From a virus: a DNA stretch of 48,390 bases. The DNA lies in the IMG/VR virus record IMGVR_UViG_3300024515_000012, positions 1 to 48,390 of that record; one strand, 5' to 3'. The position numbers were made by a program, and so were the translations under genes. The notes under the pieces were generated by a model. The model was not told the origin of the DNA, did not search any database, and was given only the letters and a program-made list of their open reading frames with translations. Positions 35,831 to 44,705 of the stretch are shown here, piece after piece; position 1 is the first letter of the stretch; every line of letters begins with the position of its first letter.

Positions 35831-37302
35831 GAACCTGCCCTGTACTCACCCTCAAACGATTTGGTCCAATATACACCGTTCCACACATATTGTACTCCAG
35901 TGTATATATTCGTTTGATATATAAGGGTATCAGATTCTTGACTGCTGTTAAAAATTACATTCCACTGTGTTCCAGTCCATTCAATAATGTCATTTGCACG
36001 GGCAACAAAATCTGCTCCACCGCTAGATTTCCATGCATCTGGACCATCTTGATTATCAACGTGTCCAATATCTTCAACAATTAAGAATCTGTCTCCAACA
36101 GTTACATTTTGCATACCGTGTCCAGGATAAACTTTTTGAGGATCAATAATAGCATCAAAAGTTCCAGGACTGTTTGGACGATTACTTCCAGCTGCATCAT
36201 AATCAGGATCAGTGTCTAAGTTACCGTTACTGTCAATGCCAGTGTTTGTGTTTAAAGTATCAGAATCCCAAGAAACTGTTAGTATTGTAGGATCTAATGG
36301 ACTGATTGCTACAGTTCCTACAATCTCAGTTCCGTTGGATTGTGTCAAGTAAAGAGAACTTGATCCTGCTGTGTATTTCCCAGGATATTTGTCAAATACT
36401 GTTTGCCATTCGATTGGAGTTCCTTGACGCACAGGAATGTCTAGCGTAGGTTCTCTTGGTATGCTGCTTTCAGATTTGTTAAGTAGTATAGCTTGGTTGT
36501 TGTAAACCTGAATGTTATAATCTGTAATTGAAACAACATCGCGTGTTAGTAGCTGGCCCATAGTTATTTCTGGACCTGCCAACGGTTGTCCAAGTCCGTC
36601 AATATAAGTATTCTTATCAATTGCAGATCCTTGATGTATACTAGTAATAATTTTTGTAATAACACCAAGGTGTTTAACCTTAACTGGGGGACTAATCCAT
36701 ATAGGAGTGTCAAAATTTAGACTAGCAATATCAATAGGAGTATCGTTGCCAATTGGAACAGTACGACTTGTCCAATTTACCTGGCCTAAATTTAATACAG
36801 TCAAACTGGTCCAGTCGATATAATTGTCTGTTGTTTGTAGTTCTAAACTAGGATTGAACAATACAAGTATTTGTTCTAATAACTGTAATTTTTGTTCAGT
36901 GTTAGCCGTCCATACATCACATTTTAAACTTAATTTAAAAGGTGTTGGCATTAATCTTTCAACAGTATAATTGCGACCTTGACCAGTAGTGTAAACAGGA
37001 TTTGCAGGATCGCTGTCATTAATTTCTCGTTCTCGAACATGCACCTTGCCAACATAACTAGGATCGCCTAATCTATTTCTATCTAGTTCTAATCCGCTTA
37101 TGTAAACACTCATGCGAGGAACACTATTAATTTTGTTTTCGCTGTTTTGACGAATTATTGAAGCAGCTTGTCTATCAGCATCTCCATACATTACTGGAAC
37201 ACGTACAAGTGTACCATCTCCGTAACGCACAGTAAAATTACTTAACACACGAATTGTTTGTGTGATATATCGTCTAATTTGGCCGTCATAAAAATGCTGC
37301 AT
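35812..37302 (-). CDS. gp15: Tail terminator / sheath stabiliser gp15, C-terminally extended
   Basis: The N terminus (FYDGQIRRYITQTIRVLSNF, then VRVPVMYGD, then VPRMSVYISGLELDR) aligns in pattern with T4 gp15 (FYNSSFRRYATLMGDLFSNI, RVPITYAS, LPRINLHLVDFSY). gp15 caps the completed tail tube and sheath and joins the neck. At 496 aa it is much longer than T4 gp15 (about 272 aa). The extra C-terminal part includes two EW.GTQW and YVWNGVYW repeats at residues about 420-480 (35840-36020). It starts directly at the gp14 stop on the same strand. Confidence 0.82.
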   Translation of the reverse strand: MQHFYDGQIRRYITQTIRVLSNFTVRYGDGTLVRVPVMYGDADRQAASIIRQNSENKINSVPRMSVYISGLELDRNRLGDPSYVGKVHVREREINDSDPANPVYTTGQGRNYTVERLMPTPFKLSLKCDVWTANTEQKLQLLEQILVLFNPSLELQTTDNYIDWTSLTVLNLGQVNWTSRTVPIGNDTPIDIASLNFDTPIWISPPVKVKHLGVITKIITSIHQGSAIDKNTYIDGLGQPLAGPEITMGQLLTRDVVSITDYNIQVYNNQAILLNKSESSIPREPTLDIPVRQGTPIEWQTVFDKYPGKYTAGSSSLYLTQSNGTEIVGTVAISPLDPTILTVSWDSDTLNTNTGIDSNGNLDTDPDYDAAGSNRPNSPGTFDAIIDPQKVYPGHGMQNVTVGDRFLIVEDIGHVDNQDGPDAWKSSGGADFVARANDIIEWTGTQWNVIFNSSQESDTLIYQTNIYTGVQYVWNGVYWTKSFEGEYRAGSWRLEL

Positions 37303-38708
37303 TATAAATCTGCCTTAGGTCTAAGAGCCTTGCTAAGGCTTTGTCGTTGTGCTTCTCTATTATTACATAAGCTAAGTTTCCAAGTACCTTGATATGGAAT
37401 AGCCTGTTGTTCACTATCAATTATTGGTAATGTGACATGTATCTTTCCACCTACATCAGTTATCATACCAACATGTTCTGCAATAGTAAAAGCAATTTCT
37501 ACTGTCTCTAATTTTAGAACTAGATATAGTGCAGTTGTTGTATAGTCAATGTTAGTGTCAAAGCTGAAAACATCTTTTTCAAGATTAATCCAATCAATAG
37601 CAATCGCTTCATTATAAATGTAAGTGGTATTATTAATAAATCCAGTAGTATGTGTTTGTCGTGTGTCGTTGTTGGTCATGTTCATACGAACTGCATCTTC
37701 AACCTTAACCCAACGAGTTCCATCAAACCTAAACAGTCTGTTAGGCATAAAATCTGTACGAAGGAAAAAATCATCAGGTCCTGGTGATTCAGGAAACTGT
37801 ATGCCATGCCCAAAGTCATAACCGTTTTGCGGAAAGCCATCCCCAACTAAAAATCCTGTGTAACCTGTTCTTACAGGACGTTTATTGCTTTCAAGAGCAG
37901 TGATTGTTGTTATACTTGCATCAAGTGAACTAGTGTCAGATGTATTAAGGGTAGTCTTGCCCTTTTCGTCAACTGCTAAAGTATAAAATTGTCTAGTTTC
38001 GTAACCACTTTGTGGACTATCTGCTTCTGCTTGTAGAATAACAGCGTCATTAATCTCTAGTTCTTTGGCTCGTGTGCTGAGTATTTCTCTCAGAGTCTTA
38101 TCAGTAGGATCACCGTTAGCATCAACTGCTGGTTTATCAAGAATGTCAGCAAATTGTTGAGCATCAGTAATCCTTTTAAGTCTTAGTCTGTACAAATGAG
38201 GATACCATGTAGCACTAAAACCTTCACTTGCACGACCAACATCTTCTATTACATAGTATCTTGGTAATCCAATTTCATATTCATTTAACGCAAAATTATC
38301 TCGTAAATGCGGCAACTCTAAAACATCACCGCTAATAGGTTTACGACCAACATATTTGATAAAATCATTAATATGCACAGTCATATAAATTGTGTCGTTA
38401 TCAATAAACAAACCAAATTGGCTTAGGTTAAAGTCAATATTTTGTACGTTATAGTGTCCGCGAATTCTGTAGATTTCTTCGTCGTATTTTCTATCGCGAT
38501 TTTCTAAAAACAGCAAATCTTGAATGTTTGTTTCTTTAACCGCATCATATATAGGCTGATCTGCGGTGCCTTCTGTGGCAATTTTAGGGCCTAGATACTT
38601 GTGCAAATACACATCCGTACCGCCAACCTGAAACATCTCAGAAATCTGGCGATCCATAAATTTGTAGTCTTGCCCTCTTTCGGGTTTGTATAATGATAAA
38701 CGTGGCAT
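37302..38708 (-). CDS. gp14: Neck protein gp14
   Basis: The N-terminal segment (PRLSLYKPERGQDYKFMDRQ, then GGTDVYLHKYLGPK) and the central region (NLSQFGLFIDNDTIYMTVHI, then GDVLELPHLRDNFALNEYEI) fit gp14 of T4-like marine phages; the latter corresponds to FSNFGMQVQDEVTLSI and GDLIYFP in T4 gp14. gp14 with gp13 forms the neck between head and tail. At 468 aa it exceeds T4 gp14 (256 aa); residues about 295-345 add a PDDFFLRTDF...FRFDGTRWVK module. It is the first gene of the minus-strand array and lies divergent from gp13. Its ATG is only four bases from a minus-strand late box. Confidence 0.82.
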   Translation of the reverse strand: MPRLSLYKPERGQDYKFMDRQISEMFQVGGTDVYLHKYLGPKIATEGTADQPIYDAVKETNIQDLLFLENRDRKYDEEIYRIRGHYNVQNIDFNLSQFGLFIDNDTIYMTVHINDFIKYVGRKPISGDVLELPHLRDNFALNEYEIGLPRYYVIEDVGRASEGFSATWYPHLYRLRLKRITDAQQFADILDKPAVDANGDPTDKTLREILSTRAKELEINDAVILQAEADSPQSGYETRQFYTLAVDEKGKTTLNTSDTSSLDASITTITALESNKRPVRTGYTGFLVGDGFPQNGYDFGHGIQFPESPGPDDFFLRTDFMPNRLFRFDGTRWVKVEDAVRMNMTNNDTRQTHTTGFINNTTYIYNEAIAIDWINLEKDVFSFDTNIDYTTTALYLVLKLETVEIAFTIAEHVGMITDVGGKIHVTLPIIDSEQQAIPYQGTWKLSLCNNREAQRQSLSKALRPKADL

Positions 38709-38712
38709 AATG

Positions 38713-38720
38713 ATATTTAT
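38713..38720 (-). promoter_or_regulatory. Minus-strand late promoter box for gp14 array
   Basis: On the minus strand this reads ATAAATAT. If it works as a T4 late box, with the start of transcription six bases after the last A of ATAAATA, the first base is the A of the gp14 ATG, giving a leaderless message. It is the mirror arm of the plus-strand box at 38727-38734. Confidence 0.5.
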
Positions 38721-38723
38721 CGC

Positions 38724-38734
38724 TAGATAAATAT
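38724..38734 (+). promoter_or_regulatory. Plus-strand late promoter box for gp13
   Basis: TAGATAAATAT, the same 11 bases as at 4789-4799. Transcription would begin near 38739 and leave a 12-base leader that includes GGAG before the gp13 ATG at 38751. It forms an 8-base perfect inverted repeat with the minus-strand box, separated by six bases. Confidence 0.6.
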
Positions 38735-38750
38735 ACTAGGAGAACTTAAT

Positions 38751-39545
38751 ATGGCAGATATTTACCCAACAGATCCAGGTGAATCCGACAGCACTATAGA
38801 GCGTAATAAAGCATTTGATTACGTTAAAACCATGTTGGGCGATGGAATGGTTGAAGTAGAACTAGATCCAAAGCACTATGAAATAGCACTAGATCGTGCT
38901 CTAACAAAGTTTCGTCAGCGCAGTAGTGCAGCAGTAGAAGAAAGTTACATGTTCTTAGAACTAATGCAGGATGTTAACGAATATAGACTGCCAAATGAAG
39001 TAATTGAAGTACAAAGTATTTTTAGACGTGCAGTAGGTTCACGTAGCGGTTTAGGTGCAGGCGGAACATTGTTCGAGCCATTCAACTTGGCGTACACAAA
39101 CAGCTATTTGTTAACTGGTAGTATGATGGGCGGACTAGCAACCTACGAATTATTTGCGGGTTATCAAAAACTAGTTGGTCGTATGTTTGGAGCATATATT
39201 GAATTCAAATGGCGACAAAGCAATCACGTACTAACTATTCTACAGCGTCCATTTGCACAAGGTGAACAAGTGCTATTACGCACACACAACTATCGTCCTG
39301 ATTTTGTACTGCTTCAAGATATCTATGCAAAACAGTGGTTGTATGATTATACTCTAGCAGTTTGTAAGCAGATACTTGGTGAAGCTCGTAGCAAGTTTGG
39401 AAACATCGCTGGCCCTGGCGGCAGCGGCATACAACTTAACGGTACAGCACTCAAAGCCGAAGGCGACAAAGAAGTTGAAAAACTTGAAAAAGAAATTTAC
39501 GAACTAGTACCAGGCGGCACTCCATACACATTTGTAATTGGTTAA
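38751..39545 (+). CDS. gp13: Neck protein gp13
   Basis: The protein starts with MADIYPTDPGESD and carries NKAFDYVKTMLGDGMVEVEL, YEIALDRALTKFRQRSS, YMFLELMQDVNEYRLPNEVI and VQSIFRR, the pattern of gp13 in T4-like marine phages. gp13 (T4: 309 aa) forms a neck ring with gp14 that completes the head for tail joining. At 264 aa the length is close to the family. It has an AGGAG ribosome-binding site and its own late box, and is transcribed away from gp14. Confidence 0.85.
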   Translation: MADIYPTDPGESDSTIERNKAFDYVKTMLGDGMVEVELDPKHYEIALDRALTKFRQRSSAAVEESYMFLELMQDVNEYRLPNEVIEVQSIFRRAVGSRSGLGAGGTLFEPFNLAYTNSYLLTGSMMGGLATYELFAGYQKLVGRMFGAYIEFKWRQSNHVLTILQRPFAQGEQVLLRTHNYRPDFVLLQDIYAKQWLYDYTLAVCKQILGEARSKFGNIAGPGGSGIQLNGTALKAEGDKEVEKLEKEIYELVPGGTPYTFVIG

Positions 39546-39552
39546 AAAACTT

Positions 39553-39581
39553 TTGACCTTGTAATAATTCTGTTATATACT
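39553..39581 (+). promoter_or_regulatory. Host sigma70-type promoter for the dNMP kinase gene
   Basis: TTGACC (39553-39558) and TATACT (39576-39581) are separated by exactly 17 bases, close to the TTGACA/TATAAT consensus. The ATG of the dNMP kinase is 23 bases downstream, after a GGGGAG ribosome-binding site. This suggests early transcription by the host polymerase, within a late region. Confidence 0.65.
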
Positions 39582-39603
39582 AGAACTATTACAGGGGAGT
39601 TCT

Positions 39604-40302
39604 ATGATCATTGGAGTATGCGGTTTCATTGGATCGGGCAAAGACACTATTGCCGATTATCTAACAAATTACCATGGTTTTCGAAGAGAAAGTTTTGCTA
39701 ACACACTAAAAGATGCTGTTAGTAAAGTTTTTGGATGGGACCGAACACTCTTAGAAGGGCGAACTAAACAAGCCCGCGAATGGCGTGAACAAGTAGACCC
39801 ATGGTGGGCAGAACGTTTGAATATGCCCAATCTAACTCCTCGTTGGGTTCTGCAATATTGGGGCACAGAAGTTTGTCGTAAAGGTTTCCACGATGATATT
39901 TGGATTGCCAGCTTAGAAAACAAACTTCGTAATTCTACCGATGATATTGTTATAAGCGACTGTCGTTTTCCTAACGAAATTGAAAGTATTCGAAAAGCAG
40001 GCGGGATTATTGTATGGGTACAACGGGGTGAATTACCAGAATGGCATGAGGATGCAGTAAACGTCAATAGAGGCCCTAACGGAAATGTTAGATGGGCATT
40101 GAGCAAAAGTAACCTAGATAAATTTAAAATACACGCCAGCGAAACTGCGTGGGTTGGTACTAAATTTGATCACATATTTGACAACAATGGCAGTATAGAC
40201 GAATTGTTTGGTAAAGTTAAAGGTCTGGTACTAAATCACCTTGACGCCAACGAATCCCCTCTTTATGCAGGACACGCTGACAGTTTGCACACACAGTCTT
40301 AA
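39604..40302 (+). CDS. gp1: Deoxynucleoside monophosphate kinase gp1
   Basis: The P-loop is GVCGFIGSGKDTIADYL (residues 4-20). ESFANTLKDAVSKVFGWDR, LLEGRTKQAREWREQVD, TPRWVLQYWGTEVCRKGFHD and VISDCRFPNEIE are characteristic of the T4 gp1 family. The enzyme phosphorylates dNMPs to dNDPs for phage DNA synthesis in the host cytoplasm. At 232 aa it is close to T4 gp1 (241 aa). It lies alone between gp13 and gp18 behind a sigma70-like promoter, as expected for an early metabolic gene. Its last 86 bases overlap the convergent HNH-like gene. Confidence 0.9.
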   Translation: MIIGVCGFIGSGKDTIADYLTNYHGFRRESFANTLKDAVSKVFGWDRTLLEGRTKQAREWREQVDPWWAERLNMPNLTPRWVLQYWGTEVCRKGFHDDIWIASLENKLRNSTDDIVISDCRFPNEIESIRKAGGIIVWVQRGELPEWHEDAVNVNRGPNGNVRWALSKSNLDKFKIHASETAWVGTKFDHIFDNNGSIDELFGKVKGLVLNHLDANESPLYAGHADSLHTQS

Positions 40303-40552
40303 GATTTGTATGTTTACAGTTGTTTAAATCACCATCAACGTGAAAAACTGCAAACACTTCTTTATGCGGTGACTTAAATCCGCATTTATCGCAGATATTT
40401 TTTATCTTATAACCTGCACGAAACCATCGTGCTATACCCGCATACTTGCCACCTTTAAGGCAAGCTTCGCACAATTTACGATAGTAAGTTCGACCGTTTT
40501 TAATATAGTTTACTGCTGCTGGTCGAAAACCGCATGTACATAAAGGTCTCAT
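40217..40552 (-). CDS. HNH/zinc-finger endonuclease-like protein (111 aa)
   Basis: I place the start at the ATG at 40552 (MRPLCTCGFRPAAVNYIKNG), because relatives in marine T4-like phages begin there; an upstream start at 40612 would add 20 unconserved residues. Cys pairs CTC, CEAC, CDKC and CANC suggest two zinc sites. VFHVDGDLNNCKHTNLKTVC followed by ANCQRVLHK is an HNH-like core (His, Asp, Asn, His). Such small proteins are common and unassigned; homing or packaging nuclease roles are possible. Its 3' end runs 86 bases into gp1 on the opposite strand. Confidence 0.7.
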   Translation of the reverse strand: MRPLCTCGFRPAAVNYIKNGRTYYRKLCEACLKGGKYAGIARWFRAGYKIKNICDKCGFKSPHKEVFAVFHVDGDLNNCKHTNLKTVCANCQRVLHKEGIRWRQGDLVPDL

Positions 40553-40659
40553 AACGATATTTAAGCCTTTTCGATCCCTTTTTGATAGTTGATAACTAGT
40601 GTAAAAAGCCAAAATCCACTAAATACAAATAGGAATATAGCATTCATGGAGATCACAAA

Positions 40660-43600
40660 ATGGCTCAACTAAGTTCACCAGGCGTAAGCGTAACAGTTAT
40701 TGACGAAAGTTTTTATACTAGTGCCGCTCCCGGAACAACCCCTTTAATTATTGTTGCATCAGAGCAAGACAAAGCAAATGGTGCAGGTACTGGTACAGCA
40801 CAAGGTACAACTCAAGCAAATGCCGGTAAAGTATTTTTATTGACAAGTCAAAAAGATTTATCAGATACATTCGGAACACCAAGTTTCAAAACTGATGCAA
40901 ACAACAATCCAATCCACGCTGGAGAGCAAAACGAATACGGTCTCCAAGCAGCTTACAGTTATTTAGGTGTTAGCAATCGTGCGTATGTAGTACGTGCAGA
41001 TGTTGACCTAGCACAGCTAGAAGCAACACCACATGCGCCAGCAGGACAGCCTGAAGATGGACAATTATGGTTTGATACTGGAAGTACAAAATTTGGTATT
41101 TTTCAATGGAATAGCTCAGCTGCTACAACAACAAGTGGGCAGACATTTACTAACAAAGTTCCACTAATTATAACAAGCGACGATCAACTTTCTGGAAGTG
41201 CTCCAAAAGCTAGTGTTGGCTCTGTTGGCGATTATGCTATTGTTTCAAAAGATGCTGAATATTCTTTATGGTTTAAAAAAGCAAAAACAGATACTTCAGC
41301 AGGTATTTGGGTAGAAGTTGGTTCTTCTAACTGGGTCGCAAGTTGGCCTGCTGCACAAGGCGGAATTAGTAACCCAACATTGCTTTCTGGTGATACACTA
41401 TCTATCACAGTTGATGGAAACACAAACAACTACACTGGTCATACTTCATTGACATCATTAGTAACTGACATTAATACTGTTAGTCAAGGCGGTGGCGATG
41501 AAACTGATGCACACGGTATTACTGCAGCAATTATTAATAATCGTTTAGAACTATATACAACAGGTTTAGATTTTTCAGTAAGCGGAACCAGTGTACAAAA
41601 ACTAGGACTAGTTCCAACGCCAACAGGCTACGGAACAACTGGAACTTTTAAAGCTCCAACACTTAAGATTAGCCCACACTATACAGTTCCAGATTTCAAA
41701 CGTTCAAGTTCAAGCGTTCAAGGCGTCCCAACTGGATCTGTATGGGTCAAAACAACAGAACCAAATTTAGGTGCTCGTTGGAGAATTAAAGTATACAACA
41801 GCGCAACTGGCAGCTGGACTGAAAAGTCTGCTCCATTGTACGGTTCAAACGCTGAAGCATTAAAGAATTTAGATGCATCAGGTGGCGGCATTAATTTAAC
41901 ACAGAATTCATTGTATGTAAAATACAACATTGAAGAGCAAACAACAAATGATAATCCAAACATGGCAAACTTTAAAATTTATGCCCGTAGATTATCAGGA
42001 GCAACAGAAATTGTTTCTTTAAGCTCATTCTCAAGTTTTGCAACCGCAGGAAGTAATTCATTCACAATTCAAGAAACTGTTAAAGGTAAAACAACACTTT
42101 CAGATCCATTGACAGTAGAATTTACAGGATCAGCGGGTATAGATGAATTTGTTTCTGCACTTTCAGCTAAGTTAAGTGATGCAACTTGGGGTTCTAACCC
42201 AATCACAAGCCGAGTTTCTGTATCTAAAACTTCAACAGGAACAGTTTTAATTCGTCATAACGATGGCGGCGACATTCACTTTGCTGATTTATCAGGTTCG
42301 GCAATTGGAGACTTGTTTACTCCTTATACTGTTGATGTAAACGGTGTTGGCCAAGGAACAGCAAACTTCTACACTGACATCGATCAAGGACATGACTTTA
42401 TTGCTACACTATGGAGTCCATACGCAGATGTTACAACAAGTGACACAGCTCCAACTACAGAAGCAGCAGATGGTCGCTTATGGTACAACTCAATGGTTGA
42501 TGAAGTTGATATCCTAGTACACAATGGTAGTACATGGGTTGGTTATCAATACGAAGCAGGCGCTGGTCTTTCTAATACTGCATCTCCTTATTGGTCAGCA
42601 ACTAACGAAGAATTAACTGATCCTAAAGGACCAATTGTATCAGCTACAAAACCAAAAACACAATCAGACGGTACAAATCTAGTTACTGGCGATCTATGGA
42701 TTGATACTAGCGATTTAGAGAATTATCCATCATTGTACAAATACAATGCAGATTTAGGTAAATGGATTGCTATCGATACTGGTGACCAAACAACAGAAGA
42801 CGGCATTATTTTTGCAGATGCTCGTTGGGGTGTAGACGGTGGAACATCTACAGCACCAACAGAAAGCACAATTGAAGAACTACTACAAAGCGACTTCTTA
42901 GATCCAGATGCTCCAGATCCAGCACTATATCCAAAGGGAATGTTGTTATGGAATCTACGTCGTTCAGGATTTAACGTTAAGAAATTTGTACGTGATAGCA
43001 TTGATGTACTTGCTGATAACGAAAGACAAGAAGGCGCATCTATGTCATCATACTACCCACATCGTTGGGTAACAGAGTCCGGCAACCAAGTAAACGGTGC
43101 AGGAACATTTGGCCGTAAGGCACAACGTAAAGTTGTTATCCAAGCACTACAAGCTCTTGTAAACAGCAATCAAAGTTTACGTGACGAAGAAAGTCGTGTA
43201 TTCAACTTAATTGCTTGCCCAGGTTATCCAGAGTTAATTGGAGAAATGATTAGTCTAAACTATGACCGTGGATTAACAGCGTTTGTAGTAGGCGATACAC
43301 CAGCACGTTTAACACCAGATGCTACAACATTGAACAACTGGGGTAAAAACGTTGCAGGTGCAGTTGAAGATAATGATTCAGGACTTGTATCAAGCGATGA
43401 ATATTTAGGTGTGTTCTATCCATGGGGTTACACTAGCGACAATGCTGGAAACAACATTGTTGTTCCTCCAAGTCACATGATTTTACGTACTATTGCGTTA
43501 AATGACCAAGTAAGTTATCCATGGTTTGCACCAGCAGGTACACGTCGTGGTGGAATTACAAATGCAACAGCAGTTGGTTATATTACCAGCGAAGGCGAAT

Positions 43601-44055
43601 TCCAGTCAGTATCATTGAATACTGGACAAAGAGATACACTAGCTGACAGTAAAATTAACCCAATCACATTTATTACAGGAACAGGCCTTGTTAACTACGG
43701 ACAGTACACTCGTGCTAAAAATGCTTCAGCATTAGATCGTATTAATGTAGCCCGCTTAGTAATTTACTTACGTCGTCAGTTTGCACTATTAGCAAAACCA
43801 TATGTGTTTGAACCAAACGACAAAATTACTAGAGATGAACTTAAAGGTGCAGCAGAAAGTCTGCTACTTGAGTTAGTAGGACAACGTGCTCTATACGATT
43901 ACATTGTAGTATGCGATACAAGTAATAATACACCAGCACGTATTGACAGAAACGAACTTTACCTAGACGTTGCGATTGAACCAGTTAAAGCAGTTGAATT
44001 TATCTATATTCCACTACGCTTAAAGAACACTGGCGAGATCAAGGGCCTAGCATAA
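40660..44055 (+). CDS. gp18: Tail sheath protein gp18, enlarged (1131 aa)
   Basis: The N terminus (SSPGVSVTVIDESFYTSAAP, then PLIIVASEQDKANG, YSYLGVSNRAYVVRADVDLA) and the C-terminal third (from MLLWNLRRSGFNVKKFV near 42940; NVARLVIYLRRQFALLAKPY; FEPNDKITRDELKG) are typical of contractile sheath gp18. The sheath contracts to drive the tube into the cell. T4 gp18 has 659 aa; the extra length lies between residues about 124 and 760. It holds several G.LW.DT...Y....W modules (41038-41118, 41209-41335, 41716-41830, 42436-42546, 42643-42777). These are probably surface-exposed decorations. A GGAG site at 40650 and a weak CTAAATA box (40619-40625) precede the gene. Confidence 0.9.
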   Translation: MAQLSSPGVSVTVIDESFYTSAAPGTTPLIIVASEQDKANGAGTGTAQGTTQANAGKVFLLTSQKDLSDTFGTPSFKTDANNNPIHAGEQNEYGLQAAYSYLGVSNRAYVVRADVDLAQLEATPHAPAGQPEDGQLWFDTGSTKFGIFQWNSSAATTTSGQTFTNKVPLIITSDDQLSGSAPKASVGSVGDYAIVSKDAEYSLWFKKAKTDTSAGIWVEVGSSNWVASWPAAQGGISNPTLLSGDTLSITVDGNTNNYTGHTSLTSLVTDINTVSQGGGDETDAHGITAAIINNRLELYTTGLDFSVSGTSVQKLGLVPTPTGYGTTGTFKAPTLKISPHYTVPDFKRSSSSVQGVPTGSVWVKTTEPNLGARWRIKVYNSATGSWTEKSAPLYGSNAEALKNLDASGGGINLTQNSLYVKYNIEEQTTNDNPNMANFKIYARRLSGATEIVSLSSFSSFATAGSNSFTIQETVKGKTTLSDPLTVEFTGSAGIDEFVSALSAKLSDATWGSNPITSRVSVSKTSTGTVLIRHNDGGDIHFADLSGSAIGDLFTPYTVDVNGVGQGTANFYTDIDQGHDFIATLWSPYADVTTSDTAPTTEAADGRLWYNSMVDEVDILVHNGSTWVGYQYEAGAGLSNTASPYWSATNEELTDPKGPIVSATKPKTQSDGTNLVTGDLWIDTSDLENYPSLYKYNADLGKWIAIDTGDQTTEDGIIFADARWGVDGGTSTAPTESTIEELLQSDFLDPDAPDPALYPKGMLLWNLRRSGFNVKKFVRDSIDVLADNERQEGASMSSYYPHRWVTESGNQVNGAGTFGRKAQRKVVIQALQALVNSNQSLRDEESRVFNLIACPGYPELIGEMISLNYDRGLTAFVVGDTPARLTPDATTLNNWGKNVAGAVEDNDSGLVSSDEYLGVFYPWGYTSDNAGNNIVVPPSHMILRTIALNDQVSYPWFAPAGTRRGGITNATAVGYITSEGEFQSVSLNTGQRDTLADSKINPITFITGTGLVNYGQYTRAKNASALDRINVARLVIYLRRQFALLAKPYVFEPNDKITRDELKGAAESLLLELVGQRALYDYIVVCDTSNNTPARIDRNELYLDVAIEPVKAVEFIYIPLRLKNTGEIKGLA

Positions 44056-44074
44056 TAACAACGGAGCATACAAA

Positions 44075-44698
44075 ATGGCAATCGCAAGTTTATCAAAATT
44101 TACAGTACCTTTAGCAACTGACCAATCAGCCAGTGCTCAAGGTATGTTGATGCCAAAGTTAAAATATCGCTTTAGAGTGATGTTTGAAAACTTTGGAGTT
44201 TCAACACCAACAACAGAATTAACTAAGCAAGTTCAAGACGCAGCTCGTCCACAAATCACTTTTGAAAATCAAAAGATTATGGTTTACAACTCAACAATTA
44301 ACTACGCAGGTCGCCCAGCATGGAGCGAAATGACAGTTAAATTACGTGATGATGTTACAGGACAAGTTTCAAAACTAGTAGGCGAACAGATGCAAAAACA
44401 ATTTGACTTCTTTGAGCAGTCAAGTGCAGCATCAGGCGGCGACTACAAGTTCTTAATGCGTGTTGAAATGCTAGACGGCGGCAATGGCGCACAAACACCT
44501 AACATTCTTGAAACATGGGAGTGCTATGGTTGCTATGTACGTCAAGCTCAGTACAATACACTAAGTTACGGTAACCAGGAAATGTTAACAATTGACTTAA
44601 CAATTCAACCAGATAACTGTATTCAAATTACTGGCGGCGCAGAAGCACCAACTTCAAGACGTACTGGAACAGCAGCTACAGCAGCTGGATCAAGATAA
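44075..44698 (+). CDS. gp19: Tail tube protein gp19
   Basis: The sequence MLMPKLKYRFRVMFENFGVS, TKQVQDAARPQITFENQKIM, YAGRPAWSEMTVKLRDDVTG and LETWECYGCYVRQAQYNTLS is the gp19 pattern of T4-like marine phages. The protein polymerises into the inner tube through which DNA passes. At 207 aa it is somewhat longer than T4 gp19 (163 aa), mainly in the Ser/Thr/Ala-rich C terminus. It follows gp18 after 19 bases with a CGGAG site, and ends just before a strong terminator. Confidence 0.9.
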   Translation: MAIASLSKFTVPLATDQSASAQGMLMPKLKYRFRVMFENFGVSTPTTELTKQVQDAARPQITFENQKIMVYNSTINYAGRPAWSEMTVKLRDDVTGQVSKLVGEQMQKQFDFFEQSSAASGGDYKFLMRVEMLDGGNGAQTPNILETWECYGCYVRQAQYNTLSYGNQEMLTIDLTIQPDNCIQITGGAEAPTSRRTGTAATAAGSR

Positions 44699-44705
44699 TA
44701 AAATT

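Noticed and set aside
39669-40106. 145-aa minus-strand frame opposite the dNMP kinase
   Set aside because: It lies wholly within a strongly recognised plus-strand gene, has no ribosome-binding site context of note and its composition is that of an antisense shadow.
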